From positions 1 through 64,000 of IMG/VR virus record IMGVR_UViG_3300023179_000058: DNA of 64,000 nt, one strand, 5' to 3'. Below are positions 1-8,146 of this stretch, one piece after another. The DNA comes from a virus. Under the pieces are notes generated by a model. That model made no database searches. It worked only from the letters and a program-made list of their open reading frames with translations, and had not been told where the DNA came from. How positions within the stretch are numbered: position 1 is the stretch's first letter; each line of letters starts with the position of its first letter. Position numbers and translations under genes: made by a program.

Positions 1-216
1 TACGACAATCCAGAGAATGAGCGTAAAGGTCCGGAAGGTAAAGTACCAATGACAAGTCTAATGCCAGGTCACAACGACAAGGCTGCCCGTCTTGCGGCTG
101 TTCAAGCCAAAGGCAAACTTGTTAAAGGTAAAGCACAAAGCGCACCTCAGAAGGAAGACTACGAACTAACTCAAGAGGACTTGGATTTCATCAATTCACT
201 TAACGAGAAGAAATAA
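1..216 (+). CDS. C-terminal end of an unidentified phage protein (partial)
   Basis: The frame is open from the first base to a TAA at 214-216, giving a 71-residue C-terminal fragment that ends in INSLNEKK. It is rich in Lys, Glu and Gln and has no recognisable domain. The next start codon follows after one base, so it belongs to the same operon as the following gene. The function cannot be judged from the fragment. Confidence 0.75.
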   Translation, partial: YDNPENERKGPEGKVPMTSLMPGHNDKAARLAAVQAKGKLVKGKAQSAPQKEDYELTQEDLDFINSLNEKK

Positions 217-217
217 A

Positions 218-1144
218 ATGAAAGACGGATTCACACCACAACAACTCGCAAAGATGCGAGATGAGTACGGAAAGATTAGCACAATCGATCCGTCAGGACC
301 AGCATATAAGCAATTAATTGCCATGCTTGATAAGATGCATGTTGATAATCTTAAAACACTTGCTGGCGCTAAAATTAAATTTGTTTCAGGTCTTGCACAG
401 AATCGTGTGAATCGCGCCGCTATGAAAAAAGAAGAAATAGAACAGACTGACGAAGCATGTTGGGATACTCACAAACAAGAGGGTATGAAAAAGAAAGGCG
501 ACAAGATGGTACCAAATTGTGTACCTAAAACTGAAGCCGCATCACCAGCACAGCAAGCCGCTATTGCAATCGCCATGAAGAAGGCTGGTAAGAAACCTAA
601 AGACATGAAGAATGAAGAACAACATCCAGAAGATGTAAAAACGCCAGCAAATAAACAAGAACCTGAAGGTACAAAGAAGTGGCTTGCAACTACTCTGAAG
701 AAATTGAAGAATAAAGATATTAAAGAAGCAGAAGGCGGCGGTACTTCAATTCGCACTACAGGCGATGCACAAGATGCAGTTAAGAGAGCGCAAGTATTAC
801 TCAAGTCTACTCAATTGCGTTTGAAGCACGAAAAAGAACGCGAAGCAATGGCAAAACAAAAAAATGCTTTGCAAAAAGAAGAAGAAGAAAAGAAAAAGTA
901 TCCAGAGTTTAAATCTGGAGGCGAACCGCTTGCAAAGAAGTTTGAAAAGGCTTTCGCGAAGATGGGTATCAAGACCAACATCAAAATGAAAACAGTTGGT
1001 AATGTATCAATCAACGAAAAAGAAGACAAAAAAGAAATTGGCAAAGAAGCATCCGCAAAGCAGAAAGCAGTTAAAAAAGGCGAGACACTAAGCGGTAAAC
1101 AAGAGCCAATTAAGATTGACCCTGAGATTAGCGATAACAAATAA
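218..1144 (+). CDS. Lys-rich conserved phage protein with a KMVPNCVP motif
   Basis: The product has 308 residues, is very rich in Lys and Glu, and has no membrane segment. Around residues 78-104 it carries an acidic-Cys-Trp segment followed by GMKKKGDKMVPNCVPK. I recognise this motif as recurring in several proteins of marine T4-like phages, where its role is unknown. The C-terminal half is a charged, probably helical or disordered tail. It lies one base after the previous stop and one base before the HAD nucleotidase start. It may be a structural or scaffold-associated protein; I cannot assign a function. Confidence 0.75.
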   Translation: MKDGFTPQQLAKMRDEYGKISTIDPSGPAYKQLIAMLDKMHVDNLKTLAGAKIKFVSGLAQNRVNRAAMKKEEIEQTDEACWDTHKQEGMKKKGDKMVPNCVPKTEAASPAQQAAIAIAMKKAGKKPKDMKNEEQHPEDVKTPANKQEPEGTKKWLATTLKKLKNKDIKEAEGGGTSIRTTGDAQDAVKRAQVLLKSTQLRLKHEKEREAMAKQKNALQKEEEEKKKYPEFKSGGEPLAKKFEKAFAKMGIKTNIKMKTVGNVSINEKEDKKEIGKEASAKQKAVKKGETLSGKQEPIKIDPEISDNK

Positions 1145-1145
1145 A

Positions 1146-1634
1146 ATGTTACCAGAAATTTACTGCGACATGGACCAAGTCCTTGTCAACTTCATGGGAG
1201 GTGCGAACGAAGCACTCAGACAGCAAGGGCTGCCTGACTTTGTTCATGCAGGAAAAGAAGAAAAGTGGGAAGCGATGAAACGAGTGCCTAAGTTTTGGGC
1301 AAACCTACAACCAATGCCTGATGGGCTTGCGTTATGGAGATTCATCAAATCCTACAATCCAGCGATTCTTTCTACACCTTCTAAAAGAATGCCTACATGC
1401 AAGCCAGAAAAGATTGAATGGATACGCAAGCATTTAGGTTCTTCTGTAAAGGAAATTCACCTAGTTCCTAGAGAACAAAAGCAGAATTATGCCCTTACAG
1501 TTGATGGTAAACCAAATCTATTAATCGATGATCATGTAAAAAACATCGATGAATGGGTCGCAAAGGGCGGCATTGGAATTCGACATATAAATACAATGAG
1601 AACGATTTCCGAACTTAGAAAATTAGGATATTAA
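1146..1634 (+). CDS. HAD-superfamily 5'-nucleotidase-like protein
   Basis: The HAD motif I is DMDQVLVNF near residue 8, a second motif is ILSTPSK near residue 77, and LLIDDHVKNI forms the acidic motif near residue 129. This matches small cytosolic 5'(3')-deoxynucleotidases that dephosphorylate (d)NMPs. Motif I has Gln after the second Asp, where the later paralogue at 38801 has Gly. The start at ATG 1146 is preferred over an upstream frame extension because it follows the previous stop directly and opens with the motif I strand. Function is by family resemblance. Confidence 0.8.
   Translation: MLPEIYCDMDQVLVNFMGGANEALRQQGLPDFVHAGKEEKWEAMKRVPKFWANLQPMPDGLALWRFIKSYNPAILSTPSKRMPTCKPEKIEWIRKHLGSSVKEIHLVPREQKQNYALTVDGKPNLLIDDHVKNIDEWVAKGGIGIRHINTMRTISELRKLGY
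1586..1593 (+). promoter_or_regulatory. T4-type late promoter box TATAAATA
   Basis: An exact TATAAATA occurs inside the end of the nucleotidase gene, 55 bases before the virion-type gene at 1648. T4-like late promoters consist essentially of this -10 box read by gp55/gp33. A gp33 homologue is encoded at 57725. Confidence 0.55.
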
Positions 1635-1647
1635 AAGGAGAAAAACC

Positions 1648-2130
1648 ATGGCACTATGGGGAACAAGAGATTCATACGCAATTGCAAATACAATTAGCGT
1701 AAGCAATACTGTAGCAACAACTACAGTTACGGGCACTAATACTGCATTCACAACTCAGATAGATATTGGCGATGCGCTAGTTATCGCCGGTAAGCGCAGA
1801 AAAGTTACTGCAATTTCTGCGGCTAACTCTTTAACTATTGATCCTGCATGGGATGGTGCAAACCAAACTGGTGCAACGATTACTGGTCAAGATGTACCTA
1901 AGTATGTGACTGCCGCAGAAATTTCGTCAAATAACATCATTGGTGTTGACGATACTGAAGCGACACTTGCCGCAAACAAGGCTCGCGGTATCAATACACC
2001 AGGTTGGACTAAATTTGTCACTTATACAGACATGCACGGAAGAACACGCTACAAGACAGAACCACTAGTTGTAATGTCTTCAGCAGTTACATCCGATGCA
2101 CCAGATGATACTATCGCCGCAGATAGTTAA
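1648..2130 (+). CDS. Conserved virion-type protein
   Basis: The protein has 160 residues and opens with MALWGTRDSYA. It is rich in Thr, Ala, Ser and Val, has few charged residues, and resembles beta-rich phage structural proteins found in T4-like marine phages. AAGGAG lies before the ATG, and a TATAAATA late-promoter-like box lies about 55 bases upstream, which fits late expression. The exact place in the virion is unknown. Confidence 0.7.
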   Translation: MALWGTRDSYAIANTISVSNTVATTTVTGTNTAFTTQIDIGDALVIAGKRRKVTAISAANSLTIDPAWDGANQTGATITGQDVPKYVTAAEISSNNIIGVDDTEATLAANKARGINTPGWTKFVTYTDMHGRTRYKTEPLVVMSSAVTSDAPDDTIAADS

Positions 2131-2199
2131 TCTACACATTGGCCTGAGTCCCAGGAGTAGCATTCCCCTTCAATGGGGTTTATAAGATAGGAGAAAAAG

Positions 2200-2760
2200 A
2201 TGGCAGATAAAAAAGTCACGCAACTAACAGCATTAACAGCGCCAGCAAATACAGATTTGTTGTTGATTGTTGATGATCCATCGGGTACGCCAGTATCGAA
2301 GAAGATTGAACTTGGCGACTTGTTTGGTGAGTCAGCACAAACAGTATTCAGCAATATTGATATTAGTGCTAACACTTCCGCATCAAGCGGCACAACAAAG
2401 ATTGGTGGTAACACAGTTATCGTTACGGCACCATCAGGTTCAACATTTACAGCAGGCGTTGTAATTAACGAAGATGGTAGTGCAAGTAATACTCGCATTG
2501 AATCAGATTCACAAATCAATATGTTCTTTGTTGATGCAATGAACAATCGAATCGGCGTTAAGACTAATGCGCCTACCGTTGCATTTGATGTAAACGATAG
2601 CAAGATTCGTATTCGTGGTATTAGTTCTGTTGCTACATCAAATGCGGCCGCAGAGGGTTGGAACACAGGTGAGATTGGTTGGAATTCCAACTACATTTAT
2701 GTTGCGGTTGGTTCTACTGGCGCAAATTCGATCCTGAGGGCAACACTATCCGGCTTCTAA
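2200..2760 (+). CDS. Virion or tail-fibre-like structural protein
   Basis: The 186-residue product starts MADKKVTQLTAL, an opening shared with many phage neck or tail-fibre-associated proteins. It is Thr/Ser/Ala/Gly/Asn-rich with short repeated beta-strand-like segments and no catalytic motif. A GGAG ribosome site precedes the ATG. A small CCCC/GGGG hairpin at 2165-2178 sits between this gene and the one before. Virion location is inferred from composition and context. Confidence 0.65.
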   Translation: MADKKVTQLTALTAPANTDLLLIVDDPSGTPVSKKIELGDLFGESAQTVFSNIDISANTSASSGTTKIGGNTVIVTAPSGSTFTAGVVINEDGSASNTRIESDSQINMFFVDAMNNRIGVKTNAPTVAFDVNDSKIRIRGISSVATSNAAAEGWNTGEIGWNSNYIYVAVGSTGANSILRATLSGF

Positions 2761-2761
2761 A

Positions 2762-3121
2762 ATGATTCACAATGAAGATGAATTTGATGAGTATGCAATT
2801 AACAATTACAGAAATCCTAATTGCATATCCGTACTAGAGTATCTTGAAGACTTGAATAAAATCAAGTACATTAAGAGACTCATTAACAAGTACGCAGAAA
2901 AAGATGAGTTGAGAGAAAGATTGATTTTAAATCATATTATATTTCTCTCAAATGTTTTTGGCGTAGAAGCAACTGTTAATATGCTGAGGTTTAAGATGGG
3001 CGATAAGAACAAACACATTTTAAATAGTTTTTTGATTTTCTTAGGTTATATTACAAACACAGAAGTTTTATATGACGATCAATTACTAAAAGAGATACAA
3101 AAAAGAGTATGGCAAACTTAG
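2762..3121 (+). CDS. Conserved T4-like phage protein of unknown function
   Basis: The product is 119 residues, acidic at the start and largely alpha-helical in pattern, with a hydrophobic helix around residues 57-70 (ILNHIIFLSNVFG) and another near 90-102. I recognise the type from marine T4-like phages, always as a small gene among structural genes. It starts one base after the previous stop and overlaps the next gene by 13 bases. Confidence 0.7.
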   Translation: MIHNEDEFDEYAINNYRNPNCISVLEYLEDLNKIKYIKRLINKYAEKDELRERLILNHIIFLSNVFGVEATVNMLRFKMGDKNKHILNSFLIFLGYITNTEVLYDDQLLKEIQKRVWQT

Positions 3122-3798
3122 TAGATTTATATGTTGTGTATCGAATCTTGCGTAGATTGACGCAACCATTCACCGATTGGGAAGCATACAAACTCGGTGT
3201 GATTGATGCTGAAGGAAACATTCTAAAAAAGAGTGCAGACAGACGTACAATGGAAGAGCAAGATTCTTTGACAACATTTGATGTACTTATGATTAAGTTG
3301 AAGAAATTGCTTGCATTAGTGCCAGGAGGCAAAACAAAATTTGCATCGTATGCGGCCGCACTTTTTTTAATTAAAGAAGGTAAAGATTTAACTGAAGAAA
3401 ATCTTGACGAAAAGTGGGAAGCGTTTATGAACAGCGGTGAATATCTTGTTGAAGATGTAGCCGCTAATTCAGTAAGCGCAGGTGGTGTTGCAGGTATTAC
3501 AGGCGACCCTCCACGCCCACAAAAGTATATGGTGCGTAGATTTGCAAATAGTGATGTTTTTGTAGTTGATACAGAGCGTTATCTAAAAGCAAGACTAGGC
3601 AAAAGAAAATATCTCAAGTATGAAAAGTATGTGGGTAATGATGATGTAGGCAATGCGATTCGTGAATACGGTCGCAAATATCCTAAGCGTCCTATCATTC
3701 TTCAAGACGATAAAACTGGTGCAATGATTTTTTTGCGTTATGGCCGTAACGGAATGTTTACTGAAACCCATTCACGAAATGAGGAATCAACATGCTAG
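3109..3798 (+). CDS. Conserved T4-like phage protein
   Basis: The product has 229 residues. Its N-terminal part contains TQPFTDWEAYKLGVIDAEG and a later VPGGKTKFASYAAALFLIKE stretch. Both are hallmark strings of a family widespread in T4-like marine phages, sitting among virion genes. The C-terminal half is basic and ends HSRNEESTC. No enzymatic motif is visible and the function is unknown. It overlaps the gene before by 13 bases and the next small ORF by 7. Confidence 0.75.
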   Translation: MANLVDLYVVYRILRRLTQPFTDWEAYKLGVIDAEGNILKKSADRRTMEEQDSLTTFDVLMIKLKKLLALVPGGKTKFASYAAALFLIKEGKDLTEENLDEKWEAFMNSGEYLVEDVAANSVSAGGVAGITGDPPRPQKYMVRRFANSDVFVVDTERYLKARLGKRKYLKYEKYVGNDDVGNAIREYGRKYPKRPIILQDDKTGAMIFLRYGRNGMFTETHSRNEESTC

Positions 3799-3908
3799 AC
3801 ACATTACTTTGGATTGCAGTTGGCGCATTTATTGGATGGAATTTTCCTCAACCATTTTGGGCGAAAATCATTCAAGAAAAAATTCAAAACGCGCTTGCAA
3901 AAAAATAA
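3792..3908 (+). CDS. Small single-pass membrane protein (38 aa)
   Basis: The 38-codon ORF starts at ATG 3792 with AGGA six bases upstream and encodes MLDTLLWIAVGAFIGW followed by a short basic amphipathic tail. It has one predicted membrane helix. Equivalent tiny proteins occur in T4-like marine phages next to the preceding gene. Overlap with the previous gene suggests translational coupling. Confidence 0.6.
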   Translation: MLDTLLWIAVGAFIGWNFPQPFWAKIIQEKIQNALAKK

Positions 3909-3920
3909 TAGGTAAATAAA

Positions 3921-4346
3921 ATGTTTCTATTCGAATGGTTGCCGATTTGGGTATTTAATGTAGTTCTATTTGCAGGAATTATTGGATTTATAGTTACATA
4001 CCTTTTTGATTTTATACCAATCGTGTATAAAATGCCAATTCAACTTGTATCAGTTTTATTCATTGTATTTGGCACATACATGTTTGGTGCAATTTCAAAC
4101 GAAGAAAGTTGGCAGTTAAAAATAAAAGAATTAGAAATAAAGGTTGCCGAATCAGAAGCAAAGTCAGCAAAAGAAACAGTAAAAATTGTTGAAAAAGTAA
4201 TCACTAAAACTCAAATTGTTCGTCAAAGGGGTGATGAAATTGTTCGTTATGTAGACAAAGAAATTGTAAAATATGATTCTAAATGTGAAATTCCAAAAGA
4301 AATTGTTACAACACTAAATAATGCTGCCGAAGGAATAAACAAATGA
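3921..4346 (+). CDS. Candidate inner-membrane spanin (Rz-like)
   Basis: The protein has 141 residues, with two hydrophobic segments in the first 60 residues and then a long charged coiled-coil-like region (about 65-120). It directly precedes, with a 4-base overlap, a small lipoprotein and then an endolysin. This is the arrangement of Rz/Rz1 spanin pairs, which fuse inner and outer membranes at the end of lysis. Canonical Rz has one N-terminal helix, so the two segments are somewhat unusual. The assignment rests on topology and neighbours. Confidence 0.6.
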   Translation: MFLFEWLPIWVFNVVLFAGIIGFIVTYLFDFIPIVYKMPIQLVSVLFIVFGTYMFGAISNEESWQLKIKELEIKVAESEAKSAKETVKIVEKVITKTQIVRQRGDEIVRYVDKEIVKYDSKCEIPKEIVTTLNNAAEGINK

Positions 4347-4609
4347 AATATCTTTTTATTGTATTTTTACTTGCATTGTTTGGTTGTAGCACTCCAGCAC
4401 CAATTACAAAAAAGTTTCCTGAAGCACCGAAAACATTAATTACATCATGCCCACAATTGAACAAACTTGAAAAGACTGATCCTTTATTGAGCGAAGTAAT
4501 TAAATCTGTGGTTGAAAACTATACACTCTATCATGAGTGTGCTTTGAAAAATGATGCATGGATCGAATGGTACAATACACAAAGAAAAATTTTCGAAGAT
4601 AAGAAGTAA
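4343..4609 (+). CDS. Candidate outer-membrane spanin lipoprotein (Rz1-like)
   Basis: The 88-residue product has an N-terminal signal and a lipobox ending LFGC-ST at residue 15. A short proline-containing periplasmic stretch follows, then a helical C-terminus with two further Cys. Its position between the candidate i-spanin and the endolysin supports an o-spanin role. It overlaps the upstream gene (ATGA) and ends three bases before the endolysin start. Confidence 0.6.
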   Translation: MKYLFIVFLLALFGCSTPAPITKKFPEAPKTLITSCPQLNKLEKTDPLLSEVIKSVVENYTLYHECALKNDAWIEWYNTQRKIFEDKK

Positions 4610-4612
4610 GAT

Positions 4613-5236
4613 ATGATAATAACATTAAAACAATTAGAACAATTATTGCGCGGCAATGACCATATTTCAGAATGGCACAATTCATTGTCAATGTTTCTTC
4701 CTGAATATGAGATTGATACAACAAACAGAATGGCTGCATTTATCGCGCAATGTTCACATGAATCTGGTGAATTCACTACGCTGAAAGAAAATTTAAATTA
4801 TCGTTGGCAATCATTGCGAAAAGTTTTTCCTAAATATTTTTTTAACGATGCAATTGCACAAAAATATGCATCATTGCCCAACAAACAAGAAGCAATCGCA
4901 AATAGAATTTATGCAAATCGTATGGGCAATGGACCAGAAGAATCTGGTGATGGATTTAAATATCGTGGAAGAGGATTGATTCAATTGACTGGATATCAAA
5001 ACTATAAACGATTTGCAGATTCATTAGGAATTACGCCAGAGGAAGCATCCGAATATTTAGAAACTTTCGAAGGTGCAACTGAATCAGCATGTTGGTTTTG
5101 GAGTACAAACAATTTAAATCAATGGGCAGACGCAGGAGATATGATTACTTTAACAAAGCGTATCAATGGTGGCACAAATGGACTTGAAGATCGTATTCAA
5201 CATTATGAACATGCTCTACATGTATTGGAGAATTAA
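4613..5236 (+). CDS. GH19 chitinase-type endolysin
   Basis: The 207-residue product matches glycoside hydrolase family 19 endolysins. AAFIAQCSHESGEF carries the catalytic Glu near residue 50. YRGRGLIQLTGYQNY is the conserved substrate-cleft segment, and a C-terminal TKRINGGTNG loop is present. Such enzymes cut the glycan strand of peptidoglycan at lysis. There is no signal peptide, so export would need a holin. It sits in a lysis cassette with spanin candidates upstream and a two-helix membrane protein downstream. Confidence 0.92.
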   Translation: MIITLKQLEQLLRGNDHISEWHNSLSMFLPEYEIDTTNRMAAFIAQCSHESGEFTTLKENLNYRWQSLRKVFPKYFFNDAIAQKYASLPNKQEAIANRIYANRMGNGPEESGDGFKYRGRGLIQLTGYQNYKRFADSLGITPEEASEYLETFEGATESACWFWSTNNLNQWADAGDMITLTKRINGGTNGLEDRIQHYEHALHVLEN

Positions 5237-5566
5237 ATGCCTCCTCTGCATAGTATGCTACAAGATGGTGACAATGGCTCTTTAAGTAGTAAAAGAGTAG
5301 TTACATTTTTGGCATTTATTTTTTGTAGCATTGCTTTCTTTGCAAATTTGTTTTTTGGCATGGAAGTAAAGGATTATATGTTTGAAGGTATGATGGCCAT
5401 TGCAGTTGCAGGTTTGGGGGTGACTGTAACAGAGAAGTTTGCCAGAAGATCGACATATCAATCTGAAGGATATGAGAATTTTACAGAAACCAAAGAATAC
5501 CGAAATATAAATAAAACAGATACAGGTGGGACAAAATTACCTAAACAATATGATAGAGAATTGTGA
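5237..5566 (+). CDS. Candidate holin (two-helix membrane protein)
   Basis: The 109-residue protein begins immediately after the endolysin stop. It has two predicted membrane helices (about residues 21-41 and 48-66) and a charged C-terminal tail. Size, topology and position fit a holin that releases the endolysin. Holins share little sequence, so this remains an inference. Confidence 0.55.
   Translation: MPPLHSMLQDGDNGSLSSKRVVTFLAFIFCSIAFFANLFFGMEVKDYMFEGMMAIAVAGLGVTVTEKFARRSTYQSEGYENFTETKEYRNINKTDTGGTKLPKQYDREL
5506..5513 (+). promoter_or_regulatory. Possible late promoter box TATAAATA
   Basis: An exact TATAAATA lies near the 3' end of the candidate holin gene, about 110 bases before the coiled-coil membrane protein at 5624. 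It matches the T4 late -10 box. The distance is long, so this is tentative. Confidence 0.35.
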
Positions 5567-5623
5567 TTTGCAATTCTTGTAGTATTGTATTATGCCTTTC
5601 AAGAAAAATAATAAAAAAAAACC

Positions 5624-6058
5624 ATGCTTAATGACGTTACAGAAATCAAGATAGATGTTGAAGTACTTAAAGAAAAAGTAGACAACATTACTCAATTGTG
5701 CAACAAAATGGATTCAGTTATTGATAAACTGATGAATAATAACGACCGTATGGTTAATCAAATCTACGAAGATATGGAAAAAAGAAAACAAGATACTGTA
5801 ACTGACATTAAAGAATTACATTCGCGAATTACTACAGTTGACAGAAACCTATGTGATAAGATAGAATTGACTGAGCGTAGGATCATGGATGAGATTAAGT
5901 CTCTGCGCCATACGATTGATGAACACAATAGGAAAGAAGATGACGATCTGAAAAAAATCTTCCAATGGAAGTGGATGATCGCAGGTGGTGTTGTAGTTTT
6001 AGCATGGATAATTTCAAATGTAAACTTAACGGTGTTGGCTAAACTATTCGGCGGATAA
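5624..6058 (+). CDS. Coiled-coil protein with C-terminal membrane anchor
   Basis: The product is 144 residues with heptad-like repeats across about residues 5-110 and a single C-terminal membrane helix around 118-138. It has no Shine-Dalgarno; a run of nine A precedes the ATG. The topology resembles tail-anchored phage lysis accessory (XhlA-like) proteins, and it follows the lysis cassette. Function is not established. Confidence 0.6.
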   Translation: MLNDVTEIKIDVEVLKEKVDNITQLCNKMDSVIDKLMNNNDRMVNQIYEDMEKRKQDTVTDIKELHSRITTVDRNLCDKIELTERRIMDEIKSLRHTIDEHNRKEDDDLKKIFQWKWMIAGGVVVLAWIISNVNLTVLAKLFGG

Positions 6059-6059
6059 T

Positions 6060-6365
6060 TTGAAAAAATTTATTATAATGTTGGTGATGGCGTTTCCTCT
6101 TTTCGTCATTGCACAAACTATCACTCTTCAAAAATCAGTAACCTGTGGTGATTTTAACGGGGCTACTGAATACCTTAAAACTCAATATGGTGAAGTTCCT
6201 ATCTGGAAAGGTAGAACAAATATTGATACCGAGGTAATCTTCTATCTCAACCCGCAAACTAATAGTTGGACGCTCATTGAAACCAATGGCGAATTAGCAT
6301 GTTCTATTGCGGTAGGAGAAACAATCGAGGCTTTAAACAAAATAAAACACACATTGACTTTCTAA
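6060..6365 (+). CDS. Small secreted protein of unknown function
   Basis: The gene starts at TTG 6060 and encodes 101 residues. A clear signal peptide (MKKF then hydrophobic to about residue 18, AQ cleavage) is followed by a roughly 80-residue domain with two Cys. The TTG start is preferred because later ATGs would destroy the signal peptide. It is periplasmic by prediction. The same type of protein accompanies lysis-region genes in marine T4-like phages. Promoters for the primase overlap its 3' end. Confidence 0.6.
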   Translation: MKKFIIMLVMAFPLFVIAQTITLQKSVTCGDFNGATEYLKTQYGEVPIWKGRTNIDTEVIFYLNPQTNSWTLIETNGELACSIAVGETIEALNKIKHTLTF

Positions 6366-6382
6366 TAGTCATGTGATACAAT
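6354..6382 (+). promoter_or_regulatory. Sigma70-type promoter upstream of primase (P1)
   Basis: TTGACT at 6354-6359 and TACAAT at 6377-6382 are separated by 17 bases. The element overlaps the 3' end of the preceding gene and would give a leader of about 45 bases for the primase gene. Confidence 0.6.
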
Positions 6383-6393
6383 GTTCACTATTA

Positions 6394-6423
6394 TTGACAA
6401 AACTATGTTGTTTTGTCTAGAAT
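6394..6423 (+). promoter_or_regulatory. Second sigma70-type promoter at primase (P2)
   Basis: TTGACA at 6394-6399 and TAGAAT at 6418-6423 have an 18-base spacer. Transcription would begin within a few bases of ATG 6434, giving a nearly leaderless message if this promoter is used. Confidence 0.45.
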
Positions 6424-6433
6424 GAGATACACT

Positions 6434-7462
6434 ATGAGTTTGTGGATTGATCAACAATACATCGGTACAATTTCCGTAAGATTAGATAAGTTTAAGAGAA
6501 AAGGCGACTATCTCTATAACTTCCGTTGCCCTATTTGTGGTGACAGTCAAACCAATCGCAATAAGGCGAGGGGTTATCTTTTCGCGCAGAAAGGCGGCAT
6601 GTTTTATAAATGCCACAACTGTTCCGCAAGTATGTCTCTTGGCACTCTTATCAAAGAGTTAGACCAATCACTCTACAAACAATATTGCCTTGATCGGTAC
6701 AAAGAAGGCGAGACAGGGCGCAAAGCGCACAAAGAACATGGATTCGTTTTCAAGCCAGTAACTTTTCAAACTACGAAAGAAAATAACGCACTTAAAGGTC
6801 TACTTTTGCCAATAAAAAGATTGGCAGAAAAGCATGAGGTGCGTGAATATCTACGGATTCGAAATATTCCTGAACATAGATATGAAGACCTATATTTCGT
6901 AGATGACATTCAGAAATTCAAGCAATTCGCGGATGGCTATGACGATAAAATCGTTGGTAGCGAACCGCGTTTAGTTTTACCTTTCTTTGATTTGAATAAT
7001 GATCTAGTTGGCTTGTCTGGTCGTGCAATTCGTGGCGAGAAGTTACGATATGTAACGATTAGAATTAAAGATGATGCACCTATGATATTTGGGTTGAATA
7101 ATGTAGATAAGTCTAAAACAATCTATGTTACTGAAGGTCCTATCGATAGTTTATTTTTACCTAATGCAATCGCGTCAGGTAATGCGAATCTTAAATCAGT
7201 CGGAGATGTATTCGCAAAAAGTAATTTGGTATTAATCTACGACAATGAACCTAGAAACAAAGAAATTGTTAGAGAAATAAAGTCAGCAATTGATGACGGC
7301 TTTAGCGTCTGCATTTGGCCTAAGGCAATAATCGAAAAAGATATAAATGATATGATAGTAAAGCAGAAATTAAGCGTAGATGAAATTCAATCTATTATAG
7401 ATAAAAATACTTTCGCGGGACCTGAAGCGTTGTTACAATTTAATGTATGGAAGAAATTATGA
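6434..7462 (+). CDS. 61: DNA primase, T4 gp61-like
   Basis: This is a DnaG-type primase that makes RNA primers for lagging-strand synthesis. An N-terminal zinc-binding domain has Cys32/Cys35 (CPICGDS) and Cys60/Cys63 (CHNC). A Toprim domain follows, with the acidic motif VTEGPIDSLFL and the metal-binding LIYDNEPR. Start ATG 6434 is chosen because the product then begins MSLWID, matching the T4 gp61 opening, and because upstream promoter P2 would exclude earlier starts. It heads an early replication and nucleotide-metabolism block and overlaps thyX by 4 bases. Confidence 0.93.
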   Translation: MSLWIDQQYIGTISVRLDKFKRKGDYLYNFRCPICGDSQTNRNKARGYLFAQKGGMFYKCHNCSASMSLGTLIKELDQSLYKQYCLDRYKEGETGRKAHKEHGFVFKPVTFQTTKENNALKGLLLPIKRLAEKHEVREYLRIRNIPEHRYEDLYFVDDIQKFKQFADGYDDKIVGSEPRLVLPFFDLNNDLVGLSGRAIRGEKLRYVTIRIKDDAPMIFGLNNVDKSKTIYVTEGPIDSLFLPNAIASGNANLKSVGDVFAKSNLVLIYDNEPRNKEIVREIKSAIDDGFSVCIWPKAIIEKDINDMIVKQKLSVDEIQSIIDKNTFAGPEALLQFNVWKKL

Positions 7463-8133
7463 AAGTAAAGTTAGTCTCTTATTCACAAATGTCAGAGGAA
7501 TTGAAAAATGATGTTGGGCATTCAATCGATGTACAAGAACTTGTTGCGTATTGTGCAAGGGTATCAAATCCAGCCAGTCAGTCCAGTAATGAAAACTCAG
7601 AACGACTTATTCAATACCTCGCAAGACACAAGCACTGGTCACCATTCGAAATGGTCTCAGTCTGCCTCGAAGTTGAAACCACAAGAGACATTGCAAGACA
7701 ATTCCTGCGACACAGAAGTTTTTCCTTTCAGGAATTTAGCCAACGATACGCCGATCCAACGAAAGATTTGGATTTCGTATGTCGAGAGGCACGCCTTCAG
7801 GACACCGCTAATCGACAAAATAGTATAGAAGTAAACGATGATGCTTTGCAATACAAATGGAAGTTAGCACAAGAAAGAGTGATTGCAGAATGTAAAGCCG
7901 CATATAAATGGGCTATCGATAACGGCATTGCAAAAGAACAAGCAAGATCAGTACTGCCAGAAGGTCTAACTGTATCTAGACTCTATGTAAATGGAACACT
8001 CAGATCGTGGTTACATTACATTGAACTGAGAAGCGGAAATGGAACTCAGAAGGAACACATTGAAATTGCAAAGGCTTGCGCTGAAGTAATTTTAAAAGTA
8101 TTCCCAATGGTTAAAGAATTTGTACAAGAATAA
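7459..8133 (+). CDS. thyX: Flavin-dependent thymidylate synthase ThyX
   Basis: ThyX methylates dUMP to dTMP using FAD, NADPH and methylene-tetrahydrofolate. The signature RHRSFSFQEFSQRY (consensus RHRxxSxNExSxRY) lies at residues 84-97, and the 224-residue length is typical. ATG 7459 is preferred over ATG 7447 because GGAAGAA sits just upstream of it. It overlaps the primase and precedes nrdA, forming a dNTP-supply operon. Confidence 0.95.
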   Translation: MKVKLVSYSQMSEELKNDVGHSIDVQELVAYCARVSNPASQSSNENSERLIQYLARHKHWSPFEMVSVCLEVETTRDIARQFLRHRSFSFQEFSQRYADPTKDLDFVCREARLQDTANRQNSIEVNDDALQYKWKLAQERVIAECKAAYKWAIDNGIAKEQARSVLPEGLTVSRLYVNGTLRSWLHYIELRSGNGTQKEHIEIAKACAEVILKVFPMVKEFVQE

Positions 8134-8146
8134 TAAAAGGAAGAAA

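Noticed and set aside
469-1140. Two minus-strand ORFs of about 110 codons
   Set aside because: They mirror the Lys-rich plus-strand gene; their Phe/Ser/Leu-rich composition is what antisense of Lys/Glu codons gives, and they lack ribosome sites.
5592-5654. 20-codon ORF MPFKKNNKKK over a run of nine A, with possible frameshifting
   Set aside because: No ribosome site and no conserved product; the A-run is more simply a translation enhancer for the gene at 5624.
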